From: CAVQXR01 sp046330455
GTDB taxonomy: Bacteria; Actinomycetota; Thermoleophilia; Gaiellales; Gaiellaceae
Reading direction: 5' to 3'
DNA length: 64,000 nucleotides
Assembly: GCA_046330455.1 (NCBI GenBank)
Contig: JAXLSU010000004.1
Location: 124,001-188,000 of the forward strand
Each line of letters starts with the position of its first letter. Position 1 is the first letter of the stretch. The position numbers and the translations under genes are program-made. Below are positions 39,780-48,850 of the stretch, one piece after another. Under the pieces are notes generated by a model. The model saw only the letters and a list, made by a program, of their open reading frames with translations, searched no databases and was not told the origin of the DNA.

Positions 39780-41086
39780 ACGCGGGCGCTTGCAGACGAC
39801 ACCTCGGCCTCGGCAACGAGGTAGCGCGCGTATCGCGGAAGCTGGACCCGGGGCAGCCGGGCGATCACGAGCACGCCGTCGGGTCGGTCGACACGCTCCT
39901 CGATCGGCGCGCCGAGCCCGTAGAGCTCGGAGAGCACGGCACCGTCGGCGTGGGGAATCAGCAGGCGGACCGGCTCGAAACGGTCGACGAACACCTCCGC
40001 GACCCGCGCCCGGAGCGCGGCAAGCCCCTCCCCGGTTCGTGCCGAGATCTGCAGGGCGTCCGGAAAGCGATTGCGCAGGCGCCGCCGGGCGAGCAGGTCG
40101 AGCGCGTCGACCTTGTTCAGGACGAGCTCCACCGGCGCGTCGCGGACACCGATCCCGGCCAGCACCCCCTCGACCGCGCGGATCTGCCCGTCGAGGCGTG
40201 GCTCCGGCGCCGATGCGTCGGCGACGTGCAGGATCATGTCGGCGGCGAGCGTCTCCTCGAGCGTGGCCGCGAACCCCTCGACGAGATGGTGGGGCAGGCG
40301 CCGGATGAAGCCCACGGTGTCGGTGAGCAGGTAGCGACGGCCGTCCACCTCGAACGTCCTCGTTGTCGGATCGAGCGTGTGGAAGAGGCGGTTCTCGACC
40401 GAGACGTGGGCGTCCGTCAACGCGTTCAGGAGCGTCGACTTCCCGGCGTTCGTATAGCCGGCGAGCGCGATCAGCGGCGTCGCGGCACGCTTGCGGGCCG
40501 CCCGCTGTGTCTCCCGCTGACGCTCGAGGGTGCGTAGGCGCTCCTTCAGCAGGCCGATCCGGCGACGGGCGAGCCGGCGGTCGCTCTCGAGCTGGGACTC
40601 GCCGGGCCCTCGCGTGCCGATCCCGCCCCCGAGACGCTCGAGGTGCTGCCACATGCCGCGCATCCGCGGGAGGTTGTACTCGAGCTGTGCGAGCTCGACC
40701 TGGAGCTTGCCCTCGGCCGACGTCGCATGCTGGGCGAAGATGTCGAGGATCAGCTGCGTGCGGTCGACGACGCGCATCTTCAACGCGTCCTCCAGGCGGC
40801 GCTGCTGGCTCGGATCGAGATCGTCGTCGACGACGAGCGACTCCGCCTCCACCTCCTTCAGCCGTGCCTGCAGCTGCTCGAACTTCCCCTTCCCCAGGTA
40901 CGTCCGGCGGTCGGGCGCGACCCGCCGCTGCACGATCTCGCCGATCGGCTCGACGCCGGCGGTGCGCATGAGCTCCCTGACCTCGCCGAGCTCCTCCTCC
41001 TCGTCCGTCTCCGGGCGCAGGACGACGGCAAGGAACGCGCGCTCCGGCGCTGCCCCCGGGAGCGGATCGGGCTGGTGCTGTGTCAT
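39776..41086 (-). CDS. hflX: GTPase HflX
   Basis: 436 residues from ATG 41086; a second ATG nine bases upstream is possible. The N-terminal HflX domain has YLGKGKFEQLQ, DPSQQRRLEDALKMRVVDRTQLILDIFAQHA and GGGIGTRGPGESQLE, then a coiled coil. The G domain begins ALAGYTNAGKST near residue 205, with DTVGFIRRLPHHLV and LNKVD. HflX splits stalled or heat-damaged ribosomes. A minus-strand CAGAAT precedes the ATG by 7 nt. Confidence 0.93.
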   Translation of the reverse strand: MTQHQPDPLPGAAPERAFLAVVLRPETDEEEELGEVRELMRTAGVEPIGEIVQRRVAPDRRTYLGKGKFEQLQARLKEVEAESLVVDDDLDPSQQRRLEDALKMRVVDRTQLILDIFAQHATSAEGKLQVELAQLEYNLPRMRGMWQHLERLGGGIGTRGPGESQLESDRRLARRRIGLLKERLRTLERQRETQRAARKRAATPLIALAGYTNAGKSTLLNALTDAHVSVENRLFHTLDPTTRTFEVDGRRYLLTDTVGFIRRLPHHLVEGFAATLEETLAADMILHVADASAPEPRLDGQIRAVEGVLAGIGVRDAPVELVLNKVDALDLLARRRLRNRFPDALQISARTGEGLAALRARVAEVFVDRFEPVRLLIPHADGAVLSELYGLGAPIEERVDRPDGVLVIARLPRVQLPRYARYLVAEAEVSSASARV

Positions 41087-41135
41087 GCGGCGCATTCTGC
41101 CACGCCGACCCGGCGGATCGTCCCCGCCCCGCAAG

Positions 41136-41141
41136 TAGCAT
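41136..41141 (+). promoter_or_regulatory. -10 box for dapE, leaderless spacing
   Basis: TAGCAT ends 8 nt before the GTG at 41150 in the 63-bp divergent gap shared with hflX. Confidence 0.4.
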
Positions 41142-41149
41142 TCTCCCTC

Positions 41150-42241
41150 GTGACCGTCGACGTGCAGGCTGCCCGGCGTCTTGCCGAACGAACGCTCGCG
41201 CTCGTGAACATTCCTTCCGTCAGCCGGGACGAGGCGAAGGTCGCCGAGGCCGTCGAGGCCGCTATCCCGCGAGGGACGTTTGCGGAGCGCTTCGCGAACG
41301 GCGAGGCGTTCTTCTACTCGACCGATCGGCGGCCCGGGCGGCCCTTCGCGCTGCTCGCCGGGCATCTCGACACGATCCCGGCCCAGGACAACCTTCCCGG
41401 CGCGATCGAGGACGGCTTCGTCGTCGGGCTCGGCGCGACCGACATGAAGGGTGGGCTCGCGGTCATGCTCGAGCTGGCCGCCTGGCTCGACGAGGTGCGG
41501 CCGGCCCGCGAGGTCGATCTCGGCCTCCTGTTCTTCACGCGCGAGGAGCTCCCGGTGGAGGAGAGCCCGCTCCCGGCCGTTTTCGCGACGTGCCCCGAGC
41601 TGCGGGAGGTCGATCTCGCCGTCGTGCTCGAGCCGACCGACAACACGATCCAGGCAGGCTGTCTCGGCAACCTGAATGCGACGCTCACCTTTCGGGGCGC
41701 GAGCGCTCACTCGGCACGGCCCTGGACGGGCCAGAATGCGATCGGGCTCGCGGTCGAGGGCCTGTACCAGCTGACCCGGATCCCCCCACTTCCGATCGGC
41801 GTCGACGGCCTCACCTTCATCGAGGTCGTGAGCGTCACCCGGATCGCGGGCGGGATAGCCGACAACGTGATCCCCGACCTCGTCACGGCCCGGCTGAACT
41901 ACCGCTTCGCCCCTGTCCGCACGATCGAGGAGGCACGCCGGAACCTCGAAGACGTCGTCGGGGACGCGGGCGAGCTCGAGATCACGAGTGTCAGCGCGCC
42001 CGGCCGCGTCGCGGTCCGCTCTCCGCTCGTGCAGCGGCTTCGCCGGGCGGGCGAGCTCGCGATCGAGCCGAAGCAGGCGTGGACGCCGGTCGCCCAGTTC
42101 TCCGCGGAGGGCCTCGACGCGGTCAATCTCGGGCCCGGAGCCACCGCCTACGCGCACAAGCGCGACGAGCGGGTGGCGATCTCCGAGCTCGCCCGCACGT
42201 ACACGGCCCTGCAGCGCTTTCTCACCGACCCGGGCCCGTGA
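41150..42241 (+). CDS. dapE: Succinyl-diaminopimelate desuccinylase (M20 metallopeptidase)
   Basis: 363 residues. Zinc ligand motifs of M20 enzymes are in order: LLAGHLDTIPAQDN (His, Asp), LGATDMKGGLAVML (bridging Asp), FTREELPVEESPL (catalytic Glu and ligand), and near the end AVNLGPGATAYAHKRDERV (His). The dimerisation domain begins GNLNATLTFRGASAHSARP. It removes succinate to give LL-DAP. The stop overlaps dapC (GTGA), and dapD follows, forming a dapE-dapC-dapD run. Confidence 0.9.
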   Translation: MTVDVQAARRLAERTLALVNIPSVSRDEAKVAEAVEAAIPRGTFAERFANGEAFFYSTDRRPGRPFALLAGHLDTIPAQDNLPGAIEDGFVVGLGATDMKGGLAVMLELAAWLDEVRPAREVDLGLLFFTREELPVEESPLPAVFATCPELREVDLAVVLEPTDNTIQAGCLGNLNATLTFRGASAHSARPWTGQNAIGLAVEGLYQLTRIPPLPIGVDGLTFIEVVSVTRIAGGIADNVIPDLVTARLNYRFAPVRTIEEARRNLEDVVGDAGELEITSVSAPGRVAVRSPLVQRLRRAGELAIEPKQAWTPVAQFSAEGLDAVNLGPGATAYAHKRDERVAISELARTYTALQRFLTDPGP

Positions 42242-43392
42242 GCGTCCATCTCTCCCCCGTCCTCACGGAGCTCGGCACCTATCCGTTCGTCCGCCTCGCA
42301 GAGGCTAGGAAGGTGGCGGAGCAGCGGGGGATTCCGATCATCGACTGCGGGATCGGCGATCCGAGCGAGCCCACGGCCGCATTCATCCGTCGGGCGCTCG
42401 TCGACGGTGTCCGCGAGACCATGGAGTACCCGAAGGCGGCGGGCCTTCCCGAGCTCCGGGAGGCGATCTGTGCCTGGGTCGAGCGGCGATTCGGCGTCGC
42501 GCTCGACCCTGACCGCCACGTCGTTCCCACCCTCGGCGCGAAGGAGGCCATCTACAGCTTCGCGCAGATCCTGATCGACCGCGCATCCGGACGCGACGTC
42601 GTGATCACGACCGAGCCCGGCTATCCGGTTGGCGCGCGCGGGGCGCGCTTCGTCGGCGCCGAGGTCGTGTCGCTGCCGCTTCACGAGCAGGCCGGGTTCC
42701 TGCCAGATCTCGACGCGGTGCCGGAAGCGACATGGCGACGGACCGCGGTCGTCTGGGTCAACTATCCGAACAACCCGACCGGAGCCCTCGCACCGTTTCG
42801 CTTCTACGCGCGGCTGGCAGCGCTCGCGGAACGACACGGCTTCGTGATCGCCTCCGACGAGGCCTACTCGGAGCTCTACTTCGGCGAGCCGCCCGTGTCG
42901 GCCCTCCAGCTCGAGGATCTCGGGCGAGTGGCCGTGTTCAACAGCCTCAGCAAGCGCTCGTCGATGACGGGCTACCGGTGCGGCTTCGTCGCCGGCTCGC
43001 CCGAGCTGATCGCCGCCCTGCGCCTGTTCCGCCCCACCGTCGGCACGGCGCCGCAGGAGTTCGTCCAGCGTGCGGCGGTTGCTGCCTGGGGCGACGAGGA
43101 ACACGTTTGCGAGGCCCGCGAGCGCTACCGCCGCAAGCGTGACGTGCTGGTCACGGCGCTCGCCCGCAAGGGGCTCGCGGTCGCCGGTGGCGAGGCGACG
43201 ATGTTCCTCTGGGTACCGACGCCGGGTGGAGCGCCCTCCGAGGCGGTCGCCACGCGGCTCCTGGAGCATGGCCTCGTCGTCACTCCGGGCTCGTACCTCG
43301 GCCCCTCCGGCGAGGGCTACTTCCGCATCGCGCTCGTTCCGACCGAGGAGGGCTGCCGCCGCGCAGCCGCGATCATCGAGGAGGTGCTGTGA
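42238..43392 (+). CDS. dapC: Succinyldiaminopimelate aminotransferase (class I/II PLP)
   Basis: 384 residues. The PLP lysine is in VFNSLSKRSSMTGYRCGF near residue 238. Other class I marks are VWVNYPNNPTGALAP, ASDEAYSELYFGE and the final RIALVPTEEGCRRAA. It transaminates N-succinyl-2-amino-6-ketopimelate. The assignment to DapC rather than another aminotransferase rests on its position between dapE and dapD with four-base overlaps on both sides. Confidence 0.9.
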   Translation: MSVHLSPVLTELGTYPFVRLAEARKVAEQRGIPIIDCGIGDPSEPTAAFIRRALVDGVRETMEYPKAAGLPELREAICAWVERRFGVALDPDRHVVPTLGAKEAIYSFAQILIDRASGRDVVITTEPGYPVGARGARFVGAEVVSLPLHEQAGFLPDLDAVPEATWRRTAVVWVNYPNNPTGALAPFRFYARLAALAERHGFVIASDEAYSELYFGEPPVSALQLEDLGRVAVFNSLSKRSSMTGYRCGFVAGSPELIAALRLFRPTVGTAPQEFVQRAAVAAWGDEEHVCEARERYRRKRDVLVTALARKGLAVAGGEATMFLWVPTPGGAPSEAVATRLLEHGLVVTPGSYLGPSGEGYFRIALVPTEEGCRRAAAIIEEVL

Positions 43393-44210
43393 CCGAGAAC
43401 GTCGACCTCGCGCACGAGATCGACCGCCTGTACGAGCTCCCCCCCCGCGAGGCAGCCGCCGGGGTCGCCGCCGTCGAGGAGGCGATCGGCCTGCTCGACG
43501 CCGGGCAGGTCAGGGTGGCCGAGAAGGAGGACGGCGCCTGGACGGTTCGCGAGTGGGTCAAGAAGGCGATCCTCCTCTACTTCCGCCTGCGCGTCTCCGA
43601 GCCGATCGAGGTGGGCCCGTACACGTACCTCGACAAGGTGCCGCTGAAGCGGATCGACGCCTCGCTCGGGGTCCGCGTCGTGCCGCCTGCCGTGGCTCGC
43701 TACGGCGCGTTCCTCGCCCCGGGCGCGGTCCTGATGCCCTCGTACGTCAACATCGGCGCCTGGGTCGGCCCGGGCACCATGGTCGACACCTGGGCAACCG
43801 TCGGCTCGTGCGCCCAGATCGGGGCCGACGTGCACCTCTCGGGCGGGGTCGGGATCGGAGGCGTGCTCGAGCCGCCGCAGGCGACGCCCGTGATCGTCGA
43901 GGACGGCGCCTTCATCGGTTCACGATGCATCGTGGTCGAGGGCGCGATCGTCGGCGAGCAGGCGGTGCTCGGGGCAAACGTCGTGATCACCGCGTCGACC
44001 CCCATCATCGACGTGACGCAGCCCGATCCGGTCGAGTACCGGGGCGTTGTGCCGCCGCGATCGGTGGTCGTCCCCGGGACGCGCGCGAAGCAGTTCTCGG
44101 CCGGCGAGTTCCAGCTTCCCGCCGCCCTGATCATCGGTAGGCGAACCGAGTCGACAGACCTCAAGACGAGCCTCAACGACGCGCTTCGCAGCTACGGCGT
44201 CGCCGTCTGA
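43389..44210 (+). CDS. dapD: Tetrahydrodipicolinate N-succinyltransferase
   Basis: 273 residues. A helical N-terminal domain (AWTVREWVKKAILLYFRL) is followed by a left-handed beta-helix with hexapeptide repeats: GAVLMPSYVNIGAWVGPGTMVDTWATVGSCAQIG, VHLSGGVGIGGVLEP and PVIVEDGAFIGSRCIVVEGAIVG. This is the long E. coli-like DapD. GTG overlaps dapC. Its last 19 bp overlap the convergent dapF 3' end. Confidence 0.94.
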   Translation: MTENVDLAHEIDRLYELPPREAAAGVAAVEEAIGLLDAGQVRVAEKEDGAWTVREWVKKAILLYFRLRVSEPIEVGPYTYLDKVPLKRIDASLGVRVVPPAVARYGAFLAPGAVLMPSYVNIGAWVGPGTMVDTWATVGSCAQIGADVHLSGGVGIGGVLEPPQATPVIVEDGAFIGSRCIVVEGAIVGEQAVLGANVVITASTPIIDVTQPDPVEYRGVVPPRSVVVPGTRAKQFSAGEFQLPAALIIGRRTESTDLKTSLNDALRSYGVAV

Positions 44211-45025
44211 CCGCGTCGGCGGGTCGTGCCGGCCGACTCGAGCTCGGCGAGCAGCTCGTCGCTGAGCTCACCCGTGCAGAGCTCCTGCGCCGGCCCGGTC
44301 AGCGTCGCGTTCCACGCGGCGTCGATCGCGACGAGCAGCTCGCCTCCGGCGAGCCGTACGGTGACGGGGCTCTCGCACAGGCCCCGGGCGATCGCCGCCG
44401 CCGCGGCGGCGCACGAGCTCGTACCGGAGGCGAGCGTCTCGCCTGCGCCCCGCTCCCAGACCCCCACGGAGAGCTCGTGCGGCCCCTCGACCCGCACGAG
44501 CTGGACGTTCGTTCGCTCCGGGAACCTCGGATGGCGCTCGACCAGCGGGCCGAGGCGTCGCAGCTCGGCCGGGTCGGGATCTCTCAGGATCACCGCGTGC
44601 GGGTTGCCCACCGACACGGGCGTCAGCTCGATCGGCTCTCCGGCGACGTCGATCACCTCGGGCGAGAAGACCTCGACGGCTCCGATCTCCGTCTCGACCT
44701 CGAGCCCTCCGACCATCCGGGCGACGACCTCCCGAGCGCCGACCGTGACCGCGACCTCGTCGGCACCCGACCTGCGCGCGAGCCACCGGGCCGCGATTCG
44801 CGTACCGTTGCCCGAGAGCTCGGCGGTGGAGCCGTCCGGGTTCCAGATCAGAAGCGCGGCCCGCGGTCCGTCGATCGAGACGATCTCGAGGATCCCGTCC
44901 GAGCCGATCCCGAAGTGGTAGTCGCAGAGCCGGCGGACCACGCCGGGCTCGAGCGCACGGCCCCAGTCAGCCCGCTCGACCAGCAGGTAGTCGTTGCCGA
45001 GCCCGTGCCACTTCGAGAACCTCAT
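44192..45025 (-). CDS. dapF: Diaminopimelate epimerase-like protein with Ser at both catalytic Cys positions
   Basis: 277 residues. The DapF fold is plain: MRFSKWHGLGNDYLLVE at the start, DYHFGIGSDGILEI, VSVGNPHAVIL and ERGAGETLASG. In characterised DapF two cysteines act as base and acid, in C-G-N-G and A-C-G-T-G. Here the motifs read ELSGNGTR (Ser71) and ETLASGTSSCAA (Ser200, with Cys205 five residues on). Both codons are clear serine codons. Either serine supports epimerisation in this lineage or the activity has changed; no other dapF is in the window. Its start lies inside miaA (59-bp overlap). Confidence 0.85.
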   Translation of the reverse strand: MRFSKWHGLGNDYLLVERADWGRALEPGVVRRLCDYHFGIGSDGILEIVSIDGPRAALLIWNPDGSTAELSGNGTRIAARWLARRSGADEVAVTVGAREVVARMVGGLEVETEIGAVEVFSPEVIDVAGEPIELTPVSVGNPHAVILRDPDPAELRRLGPLVERHPRFPERTNVQLVRVEGPHELSVGVWERGAGETLASGTSSCAAAAAAIARGLCESPVTVRLAGGELLVAIDAAWNATLTGPAQELCTGELSDELLAELESAGTTRRRGQTATP

Positions 45026-45902
45026 CCGCGATCTCCTCGGGCTCCCTGTCCGCGTCCACGCCGACGGCGCCGGGGATGCGGCGGAGCCACTTCCGTTGGT
45101 AGGCAGCGTACTGAAGCGTGCGTCGGACGATCGCAGCCTCGGCCTCGGGCCGCGCGAGCTCGGCGACCTCCTGCAGCCCGATCACGTGCCGCGCCGTCGA
45201 TGAGATCGGCGAGGCGAGCGCCGCATCGACCTCAGCCTCCACACCGCGCTCGAACATCTCGCACGTCCGTTGCACGACCCGTGCCTCGAGCGTAACGCGA
45301 GGCAGCTCGAGCCCGACGATCACGGTCGGTCTGCGGCAGCGGTCGCTCCAGAGCCGGTCGTATGCGGGCCGGAGCGAGCTCCCTGCCTCGGAGAGCTCGA
45401 GCGCCCTGACGACGCGGCGCCGGTCGTTCGGGTGCACGCTTGCGGCGGCACCCGGGTCACGTTCGGCGAGCAGGGCATGCGCACCCTGCGGCCCGAGCTC
45501 CTCGTACAGGCGCTCGAGCCGCAGCCTGGCGTCCGGGGCAACGGGCGGCGGCACCTCGAGGTCGGCGAGCGCGGCCCGGAGGTAGAGCCCCGTGCCGCCG
45601 ACCACGAGCGGTGTTCGACCGCCGGCAAGCACCTCGTCCACGGCTGCGTGCGCGAGCGGTGCGTAGGCGCCGACCGACGCCTCCTGCGATAGCGGCCAGA
45701 TCGCCACGAGCCGCGTCGGCTCATCGGGCTGGTTCGTCAGGATCGGCAGACCGCGGTACACCTGCATCGCGTCCGCCGACACGATCTCGGCAGGGAGCCG
45801 CCGGACGATCGCCTCCGCCACCGCGCTCTTTCCCGAGGCGGTCGGCCCGAAGATCGCGACGACCACCCCGGGCCGGGCTCCGACCCCCGATGGGCCCGTC
45901 AT
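44967..45902 (-). CDS. miaA: tRNA dimethylallyltransferase
   Basis: 311 residues. It adds the isopentenyl group to A37 of UNN-reading tRNAs. The P-loop GPTASGKSAVAEAI is near residue 19, followed by IVSADAMQVYRGL, LVVGGTGLYLRAAL, NDRRRVVRALEL and, at the C-terminus, VIGLQEVAEL and TLQYAAYQRKWLRR. ATG overlaps the miaB stop (ATGA), so the two A37-modification enzymes are coupled. The C-terminus overlaps the dapF start by 59 bp; both ends look conserved. Confidence 0.94.
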   Translation of the reverse strand: MTGPSGVGARPGVVVAIFGPTASGKSAVAEAIVRRLPAEIVSADAMQVYRGLPILTNQPDEPTRLVAIWPLSQEASVGAYAPLAHAAVDEVLAGGRTPLVVGGTGLYLRAALADLEVPPPVAPDARLRLERLYEELGPQGAHALLAERDPGAAASVHPNDRRRVVRALELSEAGSSLRPAYDRLWSDRCRRPTVIVGLELPRVTLEARVVQRTCEMFERGVEAEVDAALASPISSTARHVIGLQEVAELARPEAEAAIVRRTLQYAAYQRKWLRRIPGAVGVDADREPEEIADEVLEVARARQRLPAGRAG

Positions 45903-47221
45903 CGGGCGGCGACGAGGGCGGCCTGGGTGCCGCGGAGCGTCGTCGACGTCGAGCCCTCGATCAGCACCTCGGTGAGCTCGCCGACGGTCGCGGAGCCGTG
46001 GAAGTTCACGGTCGTGTTCCGCCGCGTCCGGCCCCGCAGCAGAGCCGGGTCGGTGCGGCTCGTGCCCTCGACGAGGACCTCCTCCGTCCTCCCCACCCGG
46101 GCCGCGTTCCGCGTGGTGGCAACCCGCTGGACGACCTCGATCAGACGCTCGATCCGTTCTCGCTTCACGGCCTCGGGAACCTGGTCTGGCAGCGAGTCGG
46201 CCTCCGTACCGCGGCGGGGGCTGAACACGAAGGTATAGGCCCCGTCGAACCCGACCTGCTCGACGAGGGAGACCGTCTCCTCGAACTCCCGCTCCGTCTC
46301 CCCGGGAAAGCCGACGATCAGGTCCGTCGTGAGGGCGAGGTCGGGGATCCCATCCCGCATCCGCTCGACGAGCGCCAGGTAGCGGTCTCGGGTGTAGGTC
46401 CGCCTCATGGCGCGCAGCACGCGCGTCGAGCCCGACTGCACGGGCAGATGCGCGTGCTCGCACACTGCCGCCGCTTCGGCCATCGCCCGGATCACCGGCT
46501 CCCGGAAGTCCTTCGGGTGGGGGCTCGTGAATCGAATCCGCTCGATCCCGTCGACGGCGTCCACGGCGCGGAGCAACTCGCCGAACTCCGTCCGGAGCGC
46601 GGGCAGGAGATCGCGCCCGTACGAGTTGACGTTCTGCCCGAGCAGCGTCACCTCCCGTACGCCGTCGGCGGCGAGTTGCTCGACCTCGGCGACGATCTCT
46701 CCCGGCCGGCGGCTCTGCTCGCGGCCGCGCACCGAGGGCACGATGCAGTAGGAGCACACGGAGTTGCAGCCCATCGAGATCTGCACCCAGGCCTGGAACG
46801 GGCGCTCGCGCCTGGCCGGCAGCTCGCCCGCGAAGTGCTCCCACTCGCCGAACCGCCCGCGTGGCCCCTCGCCGCCTGCCCCGAGCCAGCTTGCGAGATG
46901 CGGGATCGACCCCGGCCCGAAGGCGACGTCGACGAACGGGTACAGCTCGAAGAGCCGCTCCCGCTGGGCTTCGGCGTAGCACCCGCCGACCGCGATCACG
47001 CGGTCGTGGCCGCGCTCCTTCAGCGCGCGTGCCTGGGCGAGGTGGGCTGCGAACTTCTGGTCGGGCTTCTCGCGGATCGTGCAGGTGTTGAACACGATCA
47101 CGTCGGCGTCCTCCGGCGCGGCGGCCTCGCCGAGCCCGAGCTCCTCGAGCATGCCCTTGATCCGCTCCGAGTCGTGTGCGTTCATCTGGCACCCGAAGGT
47201 CGTGACGTGGTAGCGGCGCAT
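45899..47221 (-). CDS. miaB: tRNA-2-methylthio-N6-dimethylallyladenosine synthase
   Basis: 440 residues. The N-terminal UPF0004 domain has TFGCQMNAHDSERIKGML and NTCTIREKPDQK with AVGGCYAEAQ, giving the three cysteines of the auxiliary cluster. The radical SAM motif CNSVCSYCIVP follows near residue 150. A C-terminal TRAM domain (RTRRNTTVNFHG) is present. It thiomethylates the MiaA product, so the two adjacent enzymes form a pathway. ATG start without a strong Shine-Dalgarno. Confidence 0.94.
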   Translation of the reverse strand: MRRYHVTTFGCQMNAHDSERIKGMLEELGLGEAAAPEDADVIVFNTCTIREKPDQKFAAHLAQARALKERGHDRVIAVGGCYAEAQRERLFELYPFVDVAFGPGSIPHLASWLGAGGEGPRGRFGEWEHFAGELPARRERPFQAWVQISMGCNSVCSYCIVPSVRGREQSRRPGEIVAEVEQLAADGVREVTLLGQNVNSYGRDLLPALRTEFGELLRAVDAVDGIERIRFTSPHPKDFREPVIRAMAEAAAVCEHAHLPVQSGSTRVLRAMRRTYTRDRYLALVERMRDGIPDLALTTDLIVGFPGETEREFEETVSLVEQVGFDGAYTFVFSPRRGTEADSLPDQVPEAVKRERIERLIEVVQRVATTRNAARVGRTEEVLVEGTSRTDPALLRGRTRRNTTVNFHGSATVGELTEVLIEGSTSTTLRGTQAALVAAR

Positions 47222-47309
47222 GCTCAGACGAAGGGTACTCGGCGCTCGTGCCGTGCCGGGCGGCTCCGCGGGCGGACGGGCGAGCCGGGGAGCACCGTCC
47301 CCGGCTCGC

Positions 47310-48842
47310 TCACTTCGCGAACTCGACCGCCCTGCTCTCGCGGATCACCGTCACCTTGATCTGCCCCGGGTACTCGAGCTGCCCCTCGATCTCTCGGGCG
47401 ATCTCGTGCGACAGGAGCACGGCCTCGTCGTCGTCGATCTCGTTCGGCTTGACCATGACCCGCACCTCGCGGCCGGCCTGGAGGGCGTAGACCTTCTCGA
47501 CACCCTTGCGCTTCGCGGCGATCTCCTCGAGCGCTGCCAGCCGCTTGATGTAGCTCTCGAGGCTCTCGCCGCGCGCTCCGGGCCGCGAGGCCGAGATCGC
47601 GTCGGCCGAGATCACGAGGATCGCCTCGACCGAGTCGGGCTGCACCTCGTAGTGGTGCGCCTCGATCGCGTGGACGACCTGGGGGCTCTCGCCGTACTTC
47701 CGTGCGAGCTGGGCGGAGATCGCCGCGTGCGGGCCCTCGATCTCGTGTGTCATCGCCTTGCCGATGTCGTGAAGGAGCGCTGCCCGCTTCGCGGTCTTGA
47801 CGCTGACGCCCAGTTCCGCGGCCATGATCCCGGCCAGGTGACAGACCTCGAGTGAGTGCTTGAGGACGTTCTGTCCATAGCTCGTCCGGTACCGGAGGCG
47901 GCCGAGAACCTTGATCAGCTCGTCGTGCAGCTTCCCGCAGTTCGCCTCGAACACCGCCTGCTCTCCCGCCTGCCGGACGTGCTCCTCGATCTCGGCCTTC
48001 GACTGGTAGTACATCTCCTCGATCCGGGACGGGTGGATGCGCCCGTCCTCGACGAGCTTCATCAATGTCAGCTTTCCGATCTCGCGCCGCATCCCGTCGA
48101 AGGACGACAGTACGACGGCCTGCGGCGTGTCGTCGATGATGAACTCGACGCCGGTGAGGTTCTCGAGCGCGCGGATGTTCCGCCCTTCGCGCCCGATGAT
48201 CCGCCCCTTCATGTCGTCGGACGGCAGCTGGACGAGCGACACCGTCGTCTCGGCCGCATGGCTCGCGGCGACGCGCTGCAGGGCGTCGGAGACGAGATTG
48301 CGCGCGCGTTGCTTGGCATCGGACTGCGCCTCCTCCTCGATCTGCCGCACCATCCGGGCCATCTCGTGGCGCACGAGCTCCTCCGAGCGAAGCAGCAGCT
48401 CCGACTTCGCCTCGTTGACGGTCAGCCCGGAGATGCGCTCGAGCTCGCGCAGGTGCGTGGCCTGGGCCTGCTCCAGCTCGCTCTGAACCTGCGCAAGCCC
48501 TGATTCGCGGGTGCCGAGATCCTGCTCGCGCCGATCCAGGTCGGTCAGCTTGCGGTCGATCTCCTCCTCCTTCTCGAGGACCCGGGTCTCGATCCGGATG
48601 ATCTCCGCGCGCTTCTCCTTCAGCTCCTGGTCGACGTCGGCACGGAGCCTCACCGCCTCCTCGCGCGCTGCGACCTGCGCCTCGCGCCGGATCGACTCGG
48701 CTGCGCGCTCGGCGTCGGCCTGGACGCGCCCGAGCTCCTCTTCCGCCGTCCGCAGGCGGCTCGCGCCGACCAGGCGAACGCCGAGGTACAGACCGGCTGC
48801 GCCAACGGCCAGCCCGACCAGGATGCCTACGACAAGTTGCAT
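47310..48842 (-). CDS. rny: Ribonuclease Y
   Basis: 510 residues. One N-terminal membrane helix (VVGILVGLAVGAAGLYLGV), a long coiled coil (about 30-180), a KH domain (DDMKGRIIGREGRNIRALENLTGVEFIIDD) and an HD domain (HSLEVCHLAGIMAAELG, AALLHDIGKAMTHEIEGPHA). This endoribonuclease starts mRNA decay at the membrane. The 230 bp upstream (48843-49072) form a structured leader described separately. RNase J is encoded at 58.4 kb. Confidence 0.95.
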   Translation of the reverse strand: MQLVVGILVGLAVGAAGLYLGVRLVGASRLRTAEEELGRVQADAERAAESIRREAQVAAREEAVRLRADVDQELKEKRAEIIRIETRVLEKEEEIDRKLTDLDRREQDLGTRESGLAQVQSELEQAQATHLRELERISGLTVNEAKSELLLRSEELVRHEMARMVRQIEEEAQSDAKQRARNLVSDALQRVAASHAAETTVSLVQLPSDDMKGRIIGREGRNIRALENLTGVEFIIDDTPQAVVLSSFDGMRREIGKLTLMKLVEDGRIHPSRIEEMYYQSKAEIEEHVRQAGEQAVFEANCGKLHDELIKVLGRLRYRTSYGQNVLKHSLEVCHLAGIMAAELGVSVKTAKRAALLHDIGKAMTHEIEGPHAAISAQLARKYGESPQVVHAIEAHHYEVQPDSVEAILVISADAISASRPGARGESLESYIKRLAALEEIAAKRKGVEKVYALQAGREVRVMVKPNEIDDDEAVLLSHEIAREIEGQLEYPGQIKVTVIRESRAVEFAK

Positions 48843-48850
48843 TGGGTTGC

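Noticed and set aside
39776..42157. Very long open frame on the minus strand running through dapE
   Set aside because: Only the part from 41086 to 39776 (HflX) resembles a protein family; the rest is antisense of dapE and is open because of high GC.
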